Shown one piece after another: positions 1-6,519 of a DNA stretch of 10,358 bases. This DNA is from Streptomyces roseochromogenus subsp. oscitans DS 12.976 (lineage in GTDB: Bacteria; Actinomycetota; Actinomycetes; Streptomycetales; Streptomycetaceae). Both the position numbers and the translations under genes were made by a program. Each line of letters begins with the position of its first letter. Within the stretch, counting starts at the first letter, position 1. The stretch is from positions 5,987,744 to 5,998,101 of the forward strand of contig NZ_CM002285.1 in NCBI RefSeq assembly GCF_000497445.1, read 5' to 3'. The notes under the pieces were generated by a model, which saw nothing but the letters and a program-made list of their open reading frames with translations, was not told the origin of the DNA and ran no database searches.

Positions 1-894
1 GCTGTCGACCAGGGCGTCCGCGGGCTTGTGGGCGCGGAACATCGTCGCCGTACGCCGGAAGAACTCGGCCTTGTCGGCGGGCGGCAGCCGGTCCGGCTTG
101 GCCAGGATGTCCAGGCAGTGCTCGCCCATCTTGCGGTGCAGATACGGCCGCCAGTGCGCCAGTTCGGGGCGCTGCTCGACGAACGCGAAGACCCGCTCGT
201 ACTGGTCGAGGATGTCGAAGTGCTTGCGGCTGGTGGTGGACAGGATGCTGCCCTGCCGGCGCTGCCGGTAGTTCAGGCAGATCCGGTCCAGCGCGGCGAT
301 CCGCCGGGCGCTGAGCAGGACCGGGAAGGTCCAGGGGGTGTCCTCGTAGTAGCCGGGCGGGAAGGCGAAGCCCTCCGACTCCACGAACTCCCGCCGGTAG
401 ACCTTGTTCCACACCACCATCAGCAGGTCCAGGATCCGCGGGTAGGTGTCGACGGTGAACGTGTCCGGGCCGGCCTCGGCGAGCACCTCGGCCAGGACGT
501 TGCGCCGGGTGCCGCCCCACCAGTAGGTGCGCGCGTAGTCGAAGACCAGCACGTCCGGGTCCGCGGCCTCCGTCAGCCGGTCGGCTACGGCCCGCAGCGC
601 GCCCGGGGTGAGGGTGTCGTCGCTGTCCAGGAAGAACAGGTAGTCGCCGGTGGCGTGCGGCATACCCGCGTTACGGGCCCGGCCGAGGCCCACGTTCTCC
701 GGCAGGTGCAGCGCCCGCACGCGCGGGTCACGGGCGGCGTACTCGTCGAGGATCGCGCCGCAGCCGTCCGGGGAGCGGTCGTCCACGGCGATCAGCTCGA
801 AGTCGCCGAAGGACTGCGACAGCACCGAGTCGAGGCACTCGCGCAGAAAGCCCTGCACCTGGAAACAGGGCACGATCAGACTGAAGCGGGGCAC
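1..894 (-). CDS. GT2 glycosyltransferase, probable fused CDP-glycerol glycerophosphotransferase (3' end cut by window)
   Basis: The first 298 codons are visible; the reading frame is open to base 1 and the C-terminus lies outside the window. The N-terminus MPRFSLIVPC begins a family 2 GT-A glycosyltransferase domain (about residues 1-220). It has the nucleotide-sugar/metal DxD motif at D90-S91-D92 in FFLDSDD, the GLGRARNAGM segment, a WNK motif, the ED motif in GYYEDTPW and the YRQRRQGS segment. It is much closer to the glycosyltransferase half of the gene at 3243-5480 than to its direct upstream neighbour. By that similarity a CDP-glycerol glycerophosphotransferase half probably follows, but this is inference because it cannot be seen. 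The start is GTG at 894, supported by a GAGGAG ribosome site and by alignment with the paralogues. The gap to the upstream stop codon is only 6 bases, so it is almost certainly co-transcribed and translationally close-coupled. The likely role is cell-wall glycopolymer synthesis on the cytoplasmic face of the membrane; the sugar donor cannot be told from sequence. Confidence 0.85.
   Translation of the reverse strand, partial: MPRFSLIVPCFQVQGFLRECLDSVLSQSFGDFELIAVDDRSPDGCGAILDEYAARDPRVRALHLPENVGLGRARNAGMPHATGDYLFFLDSDDTLTPGALRAVADRLTEAADPDVLVFDYARTYWWGGTRRNVLAEVLAEAGPDTFTVDTYPRILDLLMVVWNKVYRREFVESEGFAFPPGYYEDTPWTFPVLLSARRIAALDRICLNYRQRRQGSILSTTSRKHFDILDQYERVFAFVEQRPELAHWRPYLHRKMGEHCLDILAKPDRLPPADKAEFFRRTATMFRAHKPADALVDS
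320..372. repeat. Near-identical 53-base patch shared with 4906-4958
   Basis: This segment of the truncated paralogue matches 4906-4958 of the first paralogue at 52 of 53 bases; the only difference is at base 355 (g versus c). It encodes the PPGYYEDTPWTFPV region holding the ED motif of the glycosyltransferase domain. Identity at silent positions goes beyond what protein conservation requires, although strong GC3 bias reduces the number of free choices. It could mark recent duplication or gene conversion. Confidence 0.75.
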
Positions 895-900
895 GGCGGG

Positions 901-3105
901 TCAACTCCTCACGAGGGTCGCGGGCGCGGGGACGCGGTCCGCGAGCGGGATCACCGGCGGCAGCGCCTGAGCCGGCTCGCCGAGCAGCACGCGCCGTACG
1001 ACCCGCTCGGCGGCCCGCCCGTCGTCGAACTCGCAGAACCGCTCCCGGAACGCGGCCCGCAGCGCCGTGGCCTCCGCGCCCGCGTACGAGCCGTCGCGGA
1101 AGACGGCCGCCAGCTCCTGAGGGGTGCGCGCCACCAGGCCGGGCGGCTCGGCCATCAGATCGAAGTAGACGCCCCGCGTCTCCCGGTAGACGTCCCAGTC
1201 GTCGGCGTACACGACGATCGGCCGGTCCAGGTTGGCGTAGTCGAACATGATCGACGAGTAGTCGGTGACCAGCGCGTCGGCGGCCAGGCACACGTCCTCC
1301 GAGGAGCGGTGCGCGGTCACATCGATGATTCGGTTGACGCGGCCGTCGCTGCGGCCGGGCCCCCGGTCGTAGAAGTAATGGGCACGCAGCAGGACCACGA
1401 CGTCCTCGCCCGCCGCGTCGCAGAACGCCTCCAGGTCCAGGCCGGGTTCGAAGCCGGTGTGGTGGTCGCGGTGGGTCGGCGCGTACAGCACGGCTGTCGT
1501 GCCCTCCGGGACGCCCAGCTCCCGCCGGATGCGCGCCACGTCCTCGCCGGTCGCCGTGTAGTAGACGTCGTTGCGCGGATAGCCGTACTCCAGGTGCTCG
1601 TAGGAGCCGGGGAAGGCGCGCTCCCACATCTGGGTGGAGTGCCGGTTGGCGGAGAGGTTGAAGTCCCAGCGGTCCACCCGGCCCAGCAGCCTGGTGTAGC
1701 TGCCCGACTGGGCGGCCACCACCGGATATGTCGACTGGTCCACGCCCATCGTCTTCAGCGGGGTGCCGTGCTGGGTCTGCAGGTGGATGCTGCCGGGCCG
1801 CTTGACGACTCCCTCGGCGAAGTTGGCGTTGTTGATCAGGTACGTGGCGCGGGCCAGCACCTCCCAGGAGCGGCGGGAGCCGATCACCGCGTAGTCCACG
1901 TCCTTCGGCATCGCGTGCGCCTGGTCGGCCTCGACCAGGAACACCGAGCGCAGGTGCGGGGCGAGTTCGCGGGCCTTGGCGTGGATCGCGGCCGGGTTGC
2001 AGGCATAGCCCCGGCCCCAGTAGGCGCAGTACACGGCCAGCTCGGGGTCGAGCGGGCGGCGCAGGCCGACGGTGTAGCGCAGCCGGTTGCGCACCGCGTG
2101 CGGGCGGGGCAGCCGCTCGGTGGCCCTGGCGGTCACCTGGTTGGCGCCGCGCAGCCCGCGGAAGGCGGTGTACGCGCCGGTCGCCAGCAGCCGGTGCTGC
2201 ACGCCCAGGCTGCCGCCCGGCGCCCGGTAGCCCTGCGGCCGGTGGCGCCGGTAGAGGCGGGCCGCGCGGCGGAAGAACGCCCGGTGCCCGGACGGCAGCC
2301 GCTCCGGCCGGGACGCCGTCTTCAGCACGGCGGTGAACAGCTGCTCGAACAGCGGCCTGACCCGGTCGGCGGGCAGCGCGCGCTCGGCGGCCCGGGTCAG
2401 CACCAGGTCCACCTGGTCGAGCACGGCGTGCTGGTGTGGCCCCGGCAGATGGAGCCGGCTGCCCTGCCGGCGCAGCCGGTGCCGTACGACGACCCGGCGC
2501 AGCACCGCGATCCGGCCGGCCGCGACGGTGGTCAGCCCGCCCCAGCCGAGGTCGGTGAAGTGGCTGTCGGGGAAGGTGAGTTCGTGTTCGGTGAGGAAGC
2601 CGCGGCGGTAGACCGCGCTCCACGCCGGGAGCTGGACGCCGGTCAGCTCCGGCAGCTCGGCCGGGGCGAAGGCGCCCTCGGGGGCCTTCGCCAGCAGGGG
2701 CGCGGCCGGGTTGCTGGGCTCGCCCTCCCACCACGGGGCGCGTTCGTGCTCGGCATAGAGCACGTCCACGCAGGCGGTCTCGGTCAGCCGGGCGTCCAGC
2801 GCGGCGAGCGCGCCCGGCAGCAGCAGGTCGTCGCCGTCGAGGAACAGCACATACGCTCCGGTCGCCGCCCGCATCCCGGCGTTGCGCGCCCCGCTCAGAC
2901 CGGCGGACGGCGGCGAGTCGACCGGGGTCACGCGGCAGTCCCGCTCCATGAATCCGGCGGCCACCTCGGCGGCCGGGGAGTCGGGGGCGTCGCAGACCGG
3001 GATCAGCTGCAGATCGCCGAAGGACTGGCCGAGAACCGAGTCCAGTGCCAGGGACAGCCGGGCGGTCACCCCATGGCAGGGGACGATGATGCTGAAGCGG
3101 GGCAT
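901..3105 (-). CDS. Bifunctional GT2 glycosyltransferase / CDP-glycerol glycerophosphotransferase (TagF-like), divergent GT2 half
   Basis: A 734-residue two-domain protein starting at ATG 3105 (MPRFSIIVPC), with a modest purine-rich ribosome site (GAGAG) 6 bases upstream. Residues 1 to about 220 are a GT-A family 2 domain with DGDD at 90-93 and RRQGS at 212-216. The ED motif of its paralogues is replaced by TD (T184, D185) and WNK by WSA (162-164), so its donor, acceptor or activity may differ. A basic helical linker (about 265-350) leads to a CDP-glycerol glycerophosphotransferase domain (about 355-705). That domain has HGTPLK with H446, GYPRND (508-513), APTHRD (542-547), RAH with H576 and DYSS (615-618). 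These are the hallmark motifs of TagF/TagB enzymes, which move glycerol-phosphate from CDP-glycerol onto a wall-polymer precursor. From memory, the two histidines correspond to the catalytic pair of Staphylococcus epidermidis TagF. The domain therefore looks catalytically complete. The gene sits second in a three-paralogue run, 137 bases after the preceding one. The exact polymer is unknown. Confidence 0.92.
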   Translation of the reverse strand: MPRFSIIVPCHGVTARLSLALDSVLGQSFGDLQLIPVCDAPDSPAAEVAAGFMERDCRVTPVDSPPSAGLSGARNAGMRAATGAYVLFLDGDDLLLPGALAALDARLTETACVDVLYAEHERAPWWEGEPSNPAAPLLAKAPEGAFAPAELPELTGVQLPAWSAVYRRGFLTEHELTFPDSHFTDLGWGGLTTVAAGRIAVLRRVVVRHRLRRQGSRLHLPGPHQHAVLDQVDLVLTRAAERALPADRVRPLFEQLFTAVLKTASRPERLPSGHRAFFRRAARLYRRHRPQGYRAPGGSLGVQHRLLATGAYTAFRGLRGANQVTARATERLPRPHAVRNRLRYTVGLRRPLDPELAVYCAYWGRGYACNPAAIHAKARELAPHLRSVFLVEADQAHAMPKDVDYAVIGSRRSWEVLARATYLINNANFAEGVVKRPGSIHLQTQHGTPLKTMGVDQSTYPVVAAQSGSYTRLLGRVDRWDFNLSANRHSTQMWERAFPGSYEHLEYGYPRNDVYYTATGEDVARIRRELGVPEGTTAVLYAPTHRDHHTGFEPGLDLEAFCDAAGEDVVVLLRAHYFYDRGPGRSDGRVNRIIDVTAHRSSEDVCLAADALVTDYSSIMFDYANLDRPIVVYADDWDVYRETRGVYFDLMAEPPGLVARTPQELAAVFRDGSYAGAEATALRAAFRERFCEFDDGRAAERVVRRVLLGEPAQALPPVIPLADRVPAPATLVRS
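905..910 (-). promoter_or_regulatory. Ribosome binding site fixing the GTG start at 894
   Basis: The minus strand reads GAGGAG here, 10 bases before the GTG at 894 and just inside the last codons of the upstream gene, whose TGA is at 901-903. No other start with a comparable site lies near the conserved PRFS N-terminus, so this site decides the non-ATG start. Confidence 0.6.
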
Positions 3106-3129
3106 TCTGTTCTCTCTGTCGTCTTGCGC

Positions 3130-3153
3130 GCCCGGCCGGGCACGCGGCCGGGC
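3130..3153. repeat. Inverted repeat in the gap between the first two paralogues
   Basis: An 8-base perfect stem (3130-3137 with 3146-3153, gcccggcc/ggccgggc) encloses an 8-base loop. Bases 3130-3141 are also a 12-base perfect palindrome by themselves, so two folds compete. It ends about 25 bases before the ATG at 3105. No T-run follows on the minus strand, so it is more likely an intercistronic stabiliser or attenuator-like hairpin than a simple terminator. Part of the symmetry may be chance in such GC-rich sequence. Confidence 0.45.
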
Positions 3154-3180
3154 CGTCCCGCCGGACGCCAGGTGGACGGC

Positions 3181-3207
3181 CGGCTCGGGGTGGGCCGCGT
3201 CGAGCCG
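3181..3207. repeat. Second inverted repeat in the same gap
   Basis: Bases 3181-3187 (cggctcg) pair perfectly with 3201-3207 (cgagccg) around a 13-base loop. It lies about 35 bases after the stop of the upstream paralogue (3243). Without a T-run it may be a weak terminator or an mRNA 3' stabiliser. Together with the hairpin at 3130-3153 it fills most of the 137-base gap, in which I see no convincing gene or promoter. Confidence 0.35.
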
Positions 3208-3242
3208 AGGCGCAGGGGGACTTCCGGAGAGATCAACGGTGT

Positions 3243-5480
3243 TCACCGCATCTCGGTGACGGGGAAGGAACCGGAAGGTTGCGGCACGGTGGCCAGCGGG
3301 GAGCGCGCGCAGGCCGACGGCACCGGGTTGCGCTCCACGAGCGGCACCACCGGCGGCAGACCGTGCTCGCCCCGCACCACATGCCGTACGACCCGCTCGG
3401 CGGCGCGTCCGTCGTCGTACGGGCAGAACCGTTCGCGGAACGCCGCCCGCAGCTGCGCCGAGCGCGAGCCGCGCCAGTGGCCGGTCGCGAAGATGTCGAT
3501 CAGCTCGTCCTCGGTGCGCGCGACCGCGCCCGGCGGGAAGGCGCGCAGGTCGAAGTAGGTCCCGCGGGCCGCACGGTAGGCCTGCCAGTCGCCGGTGTGC
3601 ACCACGATCGGCCGGTCCAGGCCGGCGTAGTCGAACATGAGCGACGAGTAGTCGGTGAGGAGGGCGTCCGAGGCCAGGCAGAGGGATGCCACGCTCGGGT
3701 GGCCGCCGACGTCGATGACCCGGTTGCCCGTGCCGAGGGGGCCGCCGCGGGTGGGGTGGGGGCGGGCCAGGATCACGAAGCCCGGGCCGAGCCGGCGCGC
3801 GATCCGCTCCAGGTCCAGCGGCGGGTGCTGGGTGCGCAGATGGTCGCGGAAGGTCGGCGCGTACAGGATCGCCACCGCGCCCTGAGGGATGCCCAGCAAC
3901 CCGCGTAGCCGGGTCACGTCCGCCGAGGTCGCCCGCTGGAAGACGTCGTTGCGCGGGGCGCCGTACTCCAGCGTCGTGTAGCGGCCCGGGAAGACCCGCT
4001 CCCAGGTCAGGGTCGAGTGCCGGTTGCCGGACAGGACGAGGTCCCACTGGTCGACCCCGCGCAGCAGCTCCGCGAAGTCGGTGCCGTGGGCCGCCGCCGG
4101 GTGTTCCCGCAGGTCCAGACCCATGTGCTTGAGCGGGGTGCCCTGCCGGGTCTGGATCACGATCTGCTCGCGCCGCTTGCGCAGCCGCCGGTCCAGCATG
4201 TCGTCGGTGACCAGGTACTTGGAGCGGGCCAGCGCCGTCCAGTAGGCGGCGGTGCCGGGCCGCAGCCGGCGTGGGCCGGGCGGGACCGTGTGCTGGTGCT
4301 CGGGCCGGGCGATCCACGCGGTCCGCACCTGCGGGGCATGGGTGCGGAACGCCTCCTCCAGGGCGCCCGGATCGCCGCCGTGGCCGCGGCCCGCACCGGC
4401 GGTGAACACCGCCCGGTCGGCGCGGACGGGCAGCCGCAGCTGGATCCGGTAGTGCAGCCGCAGCGTGCCGGAGCGCACGGCGCGGGCCAGCTTCACCACC
4501 GCCTTCAGCGTGCGCCGGTGCACGGCCGAGGTCAGCTGGAGCGCCCGGAAGGTGCGGTGCAGGCCGAAGCGGACCAGGATGTTCCGCCGCCGCATCCGGA
4601 TTCCCGGGACGCGGTAGCGGCGGTAGTGGGCGCGCGCCCGGCGCAGGAACTCGCCGTGACTCCCGCGCGGCAGCCGGCCCCGGTTGGTGAACACCGTCGC
4701 ACAGTGGTCGACCATGACGCGGAACAACTCCGGCCGCCACCGTGCCAGTTCGGGGTGCTGCTCGACATACGCGAACACCCGGTCGTACTGCTTGAACAGA
4801 TCGAAGTGCTGCGGGCTGGTGCTGCCGAGGATGCTGCCCTGCCGGCGCTGCCGGTAGTGCACGCACACCCGGTCCAGGGTGGCGATCGACCCCGCCGTCA
4901 TCAGCACCGGGAAGGTCCAGGGGGTGTCCTCGTAGTAGCCCGGCGGGAAGGCGAAGCCGTGCTCCTCGACGAACTCCCGCCGGTAGGCCTTGTTCCACGC
5001 GACCATCAGCACCCTGAGCATCTCCGGCCGGTCCTCCAGCCGGAACGGCGCCGGGCCCTGCTCGGTCAGCTGTGCGGCGAGATGGTTGCGCTCCTCCCGG
5101 CCGTCCCAGTACGTGCGCGCGTAGTCGTACATCAGGACATCCGGCTCGCCGGACTCCTTGATCCGGTCGGCGATCGCGTGCAGCGCGCCCGGGGTGAGCG
5201 TGTCGTCGCCGTCCAGGAAGACCAGATAGTCGCCGCTCGCCTCGGCCATCCCCGCGTTCCTGGCCCGGCCGAGCCCCTGGTTCGTGGCCAGGTGCACGGC
5301 CCGCACACGCGCGTCACGGGCCGCGTACTCGTCGATGATCTCGCCGCATGCATCCGGGGAGCAGTCGTCCACGGCGATCAGTTCCAGATCGGGATACGAC
5401 TGCCCGAGCACCGAGTCCAGGCACGCGGAGAGATACGCCTGGACCTTGTACGCGGGGACAATGACACTGAACCTGGGCAA
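3243..5480 (-). CDS. GT2 glycosyltransferase / CDP-glycerol glycerophosphotransferase fusion with His-to-Gln change in the catalytic motif
   Basis: A 745-residue protein from TTG 5480. This start aligns exactly with the MPRFS N-termini of both paralogues; the in-frame ATG at 5564 would add 28 unconserved residues and run through the intergenic hairpin. Residues 1 to about 220 form an intact-looking GT-A family 2 domain: DGDD (90-93), WNK (162-164), ED (184-185) in GYYEDTPW, and RRQGS (212-216). A strongly basic linker (about 290-350) may hold the protein at the membrane, as in TagF-like enzymes. The C-terminal glycerophosphotransferase domain (about 355-700) keeps APTFRD (541-546), RPH with H575 and DYSS (610-613). 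The HGTP motif, however, reads RQGTPLKHMG, with Q446 in place of the catalytic His; H452 lies six residues on. That half may be inactive, use a different substrate or play a non-catalytic role. It is first of three tandem paralogues. The C-terminal tail is longer than in its neighbour but shares an LPPVxPL motif. Confidence 0.9.
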   Translation of the reverse strand: MPRFSVIVPAYKVQAYLSACLDSVLGQSYPDLELIAVDDCSPDACGEIIDEYAARDARVRAVHLATNQGLGRARNAGMAEASGDYLVFLDGDDTLTPGALHAIADRIKESGEPDVLMYDYARTYWDGREERNHLAAQLTEQGPAPFRLEDRPEMLRVLMVAWNKAYRREFVEEHGFAFPPGYYEDTPWTFPVLMTAGSIATLDRVCVHYRQRRQGSILGSTSPQHFDLFKQYDRVFAYVEQHPELARWRPELFRVMVDHCATVFTNRGRLPRGSHGEFLRRARAHYRRYRVPGIRMRRRNILVRFGLHRTFRALQLTSAVHRRTLKAVVKLARAVRSGTLRLHYRIQLRLPVRADRAVFTAGAGRGHGGDPGALEEAFRTHAPQVRTAWIARPEHQHTVPPGPRRLRPGTAAYWTALARSKYLVTDDMLDRRLRKRREQIVIQTRQGTPLKHMGLDLREHPAAAHGTDFAELLRGVDQWDLVLSGNRHSTLTWERVFPGRYTTLEYGAPRNDVFQRATSADVTRLRGLLGIPQGAVAILYAPTFRDHLRTQHPPLDLERIARRLGPGFVILARPHPTRGGPLGTGNRVIDVGGHPSVASLCLASDALLTDYSSLMFDYAGLDRPIVVHTGDWQAYRAARGTYFDLRAFPPGAVARTEDELIDIFATGHWRGSRSAQLRAAFRERFCPYDDGRAAERVVRHVVRGEHGLPPVVPLVERNPVPSACARSPLATVPQPSGSFPVTEMR
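4906..4958. repeat. Near-identical 53-base patch shared with 320-372
   Basis: Counterpart of the segment at 320-372, matching at 52 of 53 bases in the same orientation and the same protein position (the ED motif region of the glycosyltransferase domain). Confidence 0.75.
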
Positions 5481-5546
5481 GGGACATCCATGGGTCGTCG
5501 GTCGGCGCGGGGACTTTGACCGGAACGGCCGATGGAGTGAATGGGT

Positions 5547-5581
5547 TACGGCCCGTAGGGCCATACGGGCTACGGGCCGTA
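5547..5581 (-). terminator. Strong hairpin downstream of the sugar importer operon
   Basis: A perfect 12-base stem (5547-5558 with 5570-5581, tacggcccgtag/ctacgggccgta) closes an 11-base loop, 30 bases after the stop of the MalG-type permease. A smaller alternative stem (5552-5557 with 5564-5569, cccgta/tacggg) overlaps it, so the two folds exclude each other. No T-tract follows on the minus strand, as is common for streptomycete terminators. It most likely ends or attenuates importer transcription before the wall-polymer genes. I see no convincing -35/-10 pair between it and the TTG at 5480. Confidence 0.6.
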
Positions 5582-5585
5582 CCGC

Positions 5586-5610
5586 ACACGGGTGACACGG
5601 GATACACGGG
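5586..5610. repeat. Three direct repeats with 9-base period after the importer stop codon
   Basis: The 7-mer acacggg starts at 5586, 5595 and 5604, exactly 9 bases apart, ending against the TAG stop of the permease (5611-5613). Two further tacggg copies (5564 and 5571) belong to the adjacent hairpin. Function unknown; it could be slippage-derived sequence or a protein-binding array. Confidence 0.65.
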
Positions 5611-6519
5611 CTACTTGACCGCGCCCGCCATCACCCCGGACACGAACTGCCGCTGGAACGCGAAGAACACGGCCAGCGGGATCACCATGGAGATGAACGC
5701 GCCGGGCGCCAGCACGTCGATGTTGTTGCCGAACTGCCGTACCTGCGTCTGCAGCGCGACCGTGATCGGCTGGGTGCCCGACTTGGTGAACACCAGCGCG
5801 ACCAGCATGTCGTTCCACACCCACAGGAACTGGAAGATGCCGAGGCTCGCGATCGCCGGCCCGCCGAGCGGCATCACCACCCGTGCGAACAGCCGCAGTT
5901 CACCGGCGCCGTCGAGCCGGGCCGCCTCCAGCAGCTCACGCGGGATCTCCGCGAAGAAGTTCCGCAGCAGGAACACCGCGAACGGCAGACCGAAGCCGGT
6001 GTGGAACAGGATCACCCCGAGGATCGTCCCGAACAGGCCGATCTTGCCGAACAGTTCGGCGATCGGGATCAGCGCCACCTGCACCGGCACCACCAGCAGA
6101 CTCACCACGCCCAGGAACCACCAGTCCCGGCCCGGGAACTCCATCCACGCGAACGCGTAGCCCGCGAGCGAGCCGACCACGACGACCAGCACCGTCGCCG
6201 GGACCGTGATCAGCACGGTGTTCCAGAGGGAGTGGGTGATGTCGCCGTTCTCCAGGAGCTTCTGATAGCTGTCGAACGTCAGCTGGGACGGCTTGGTGAA
6301 CACCTTCCACCAGCCGCTGGTGCTCATGTCCTGCGGCGAGCGCAGCGAGGAGATGAGCAGACCGGCCGTCGGCACCAGCCAGAACAGGCCCACGACGATC
6401 AGGAACACCCGGACCAGACCGCCGCTCAGCCTCTCGGCGATCTTCGCACCGAGCGACTGCCGCGCCTTCACCGCCTGGACGGGGCCGGCTTCCCTGACAC
6501 TCCCGGCGGTCGCCGTCAT
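5611..6519 (-). CDS. Carbohydrate ABC transporter permease, MalG type
   Basis: A 302-residue inner-membrane protein of normal length for the binding-protein-dependent sugar permease family. About six hydrophobic segments are visible (near residues 35-58, 100-124, 133-155, 163-186, 222-243 and 272-290). The cytoplasmic EAA loop, which docks the ATPase, reads ELLEAARLDGAG (195-206), with E198-A199-A200 and the conserved G204, followed by VVMPLGGP. The C-terminal SGVMAGAVK is the usual MalG-like ending. The ATG at 6519 overlaps the TGA of the upstream permease (ATGA), and a GGGAGGT ribosome site (6526-6532) lies 7 bases before it, so the pair is translationally coupled. It should form the heterodimeric pore with the permease at 6516-7862. 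The longer open frame reaching 7401 is only a shadow of that gene. The substrate is probably an oligosaccharide, but its identity is unknown. Confidence 0.95.
   Translation of the reverse strand: MTATAGSVREAGPVQAVKARQSLGAKIAERLSGGLVRVFLIVVGLFWLVPTAGLLISSLRSPQDMSTSGWWKVFTKPSQLTFDSYQKLLENGDITHSLWNTVLITVPATVLVVVVGSLAGYAFAWMEFPGRDWWFLGVVSLLVVPVQVALIPIAELFGKIGLFGTILGVILFHTGFGLPFAVFLLRNFFAEIPRELLEAARLDGAGELRLFARVVMPLGGPAIASLGIFQFLWVWNDMLVALVFTKSGTQPITVALQTQVRQFGNNIDVLAPGAFISMVIPLAVFFAFQRQFVSGVMAGAVK

Noticed and set aside
728..2734. A minus-strand open frame of 668 codons overlapping two paralogues
   Set aside because: It is out of frame with the conserved motifs, rich in Arg/Ala/Pro, and spans the boundary between two recognised genes.
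28..3558. A plus-strand open frame of 1176 codons running opposite the wall-polymer genes
   Set aside because: Its translation is low-complexity Arg/Gly/Val/Gln-rich with no domain, and it mirrors two and a half genes with clear motifs on the minus strand. Long antisense frames are expected at this GC content.
3106..4998. Extension of the gene at 901-3105 upstream to 4998 as one 1365-residue protein
   Set aside because: The added part overlaps the gene at 3243-5480 in the wrong frame, while ATG 3105 coincides with the family N-terminus MPRFS.
5481..5564. ATG at 5564 as start of the first paralogue
   Set aside because: It adds 28 residues unlike anything in the paralogues and begins inside the terminator-like hairpin; TTG 5480 aligns exactly with the other two starts.
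5586..5610. Short direct repeats considered as a CRISPR array
   Set aside because: Units are 7 bases with 2-base gaps, far below CRISPR repeat and spacer sizes.
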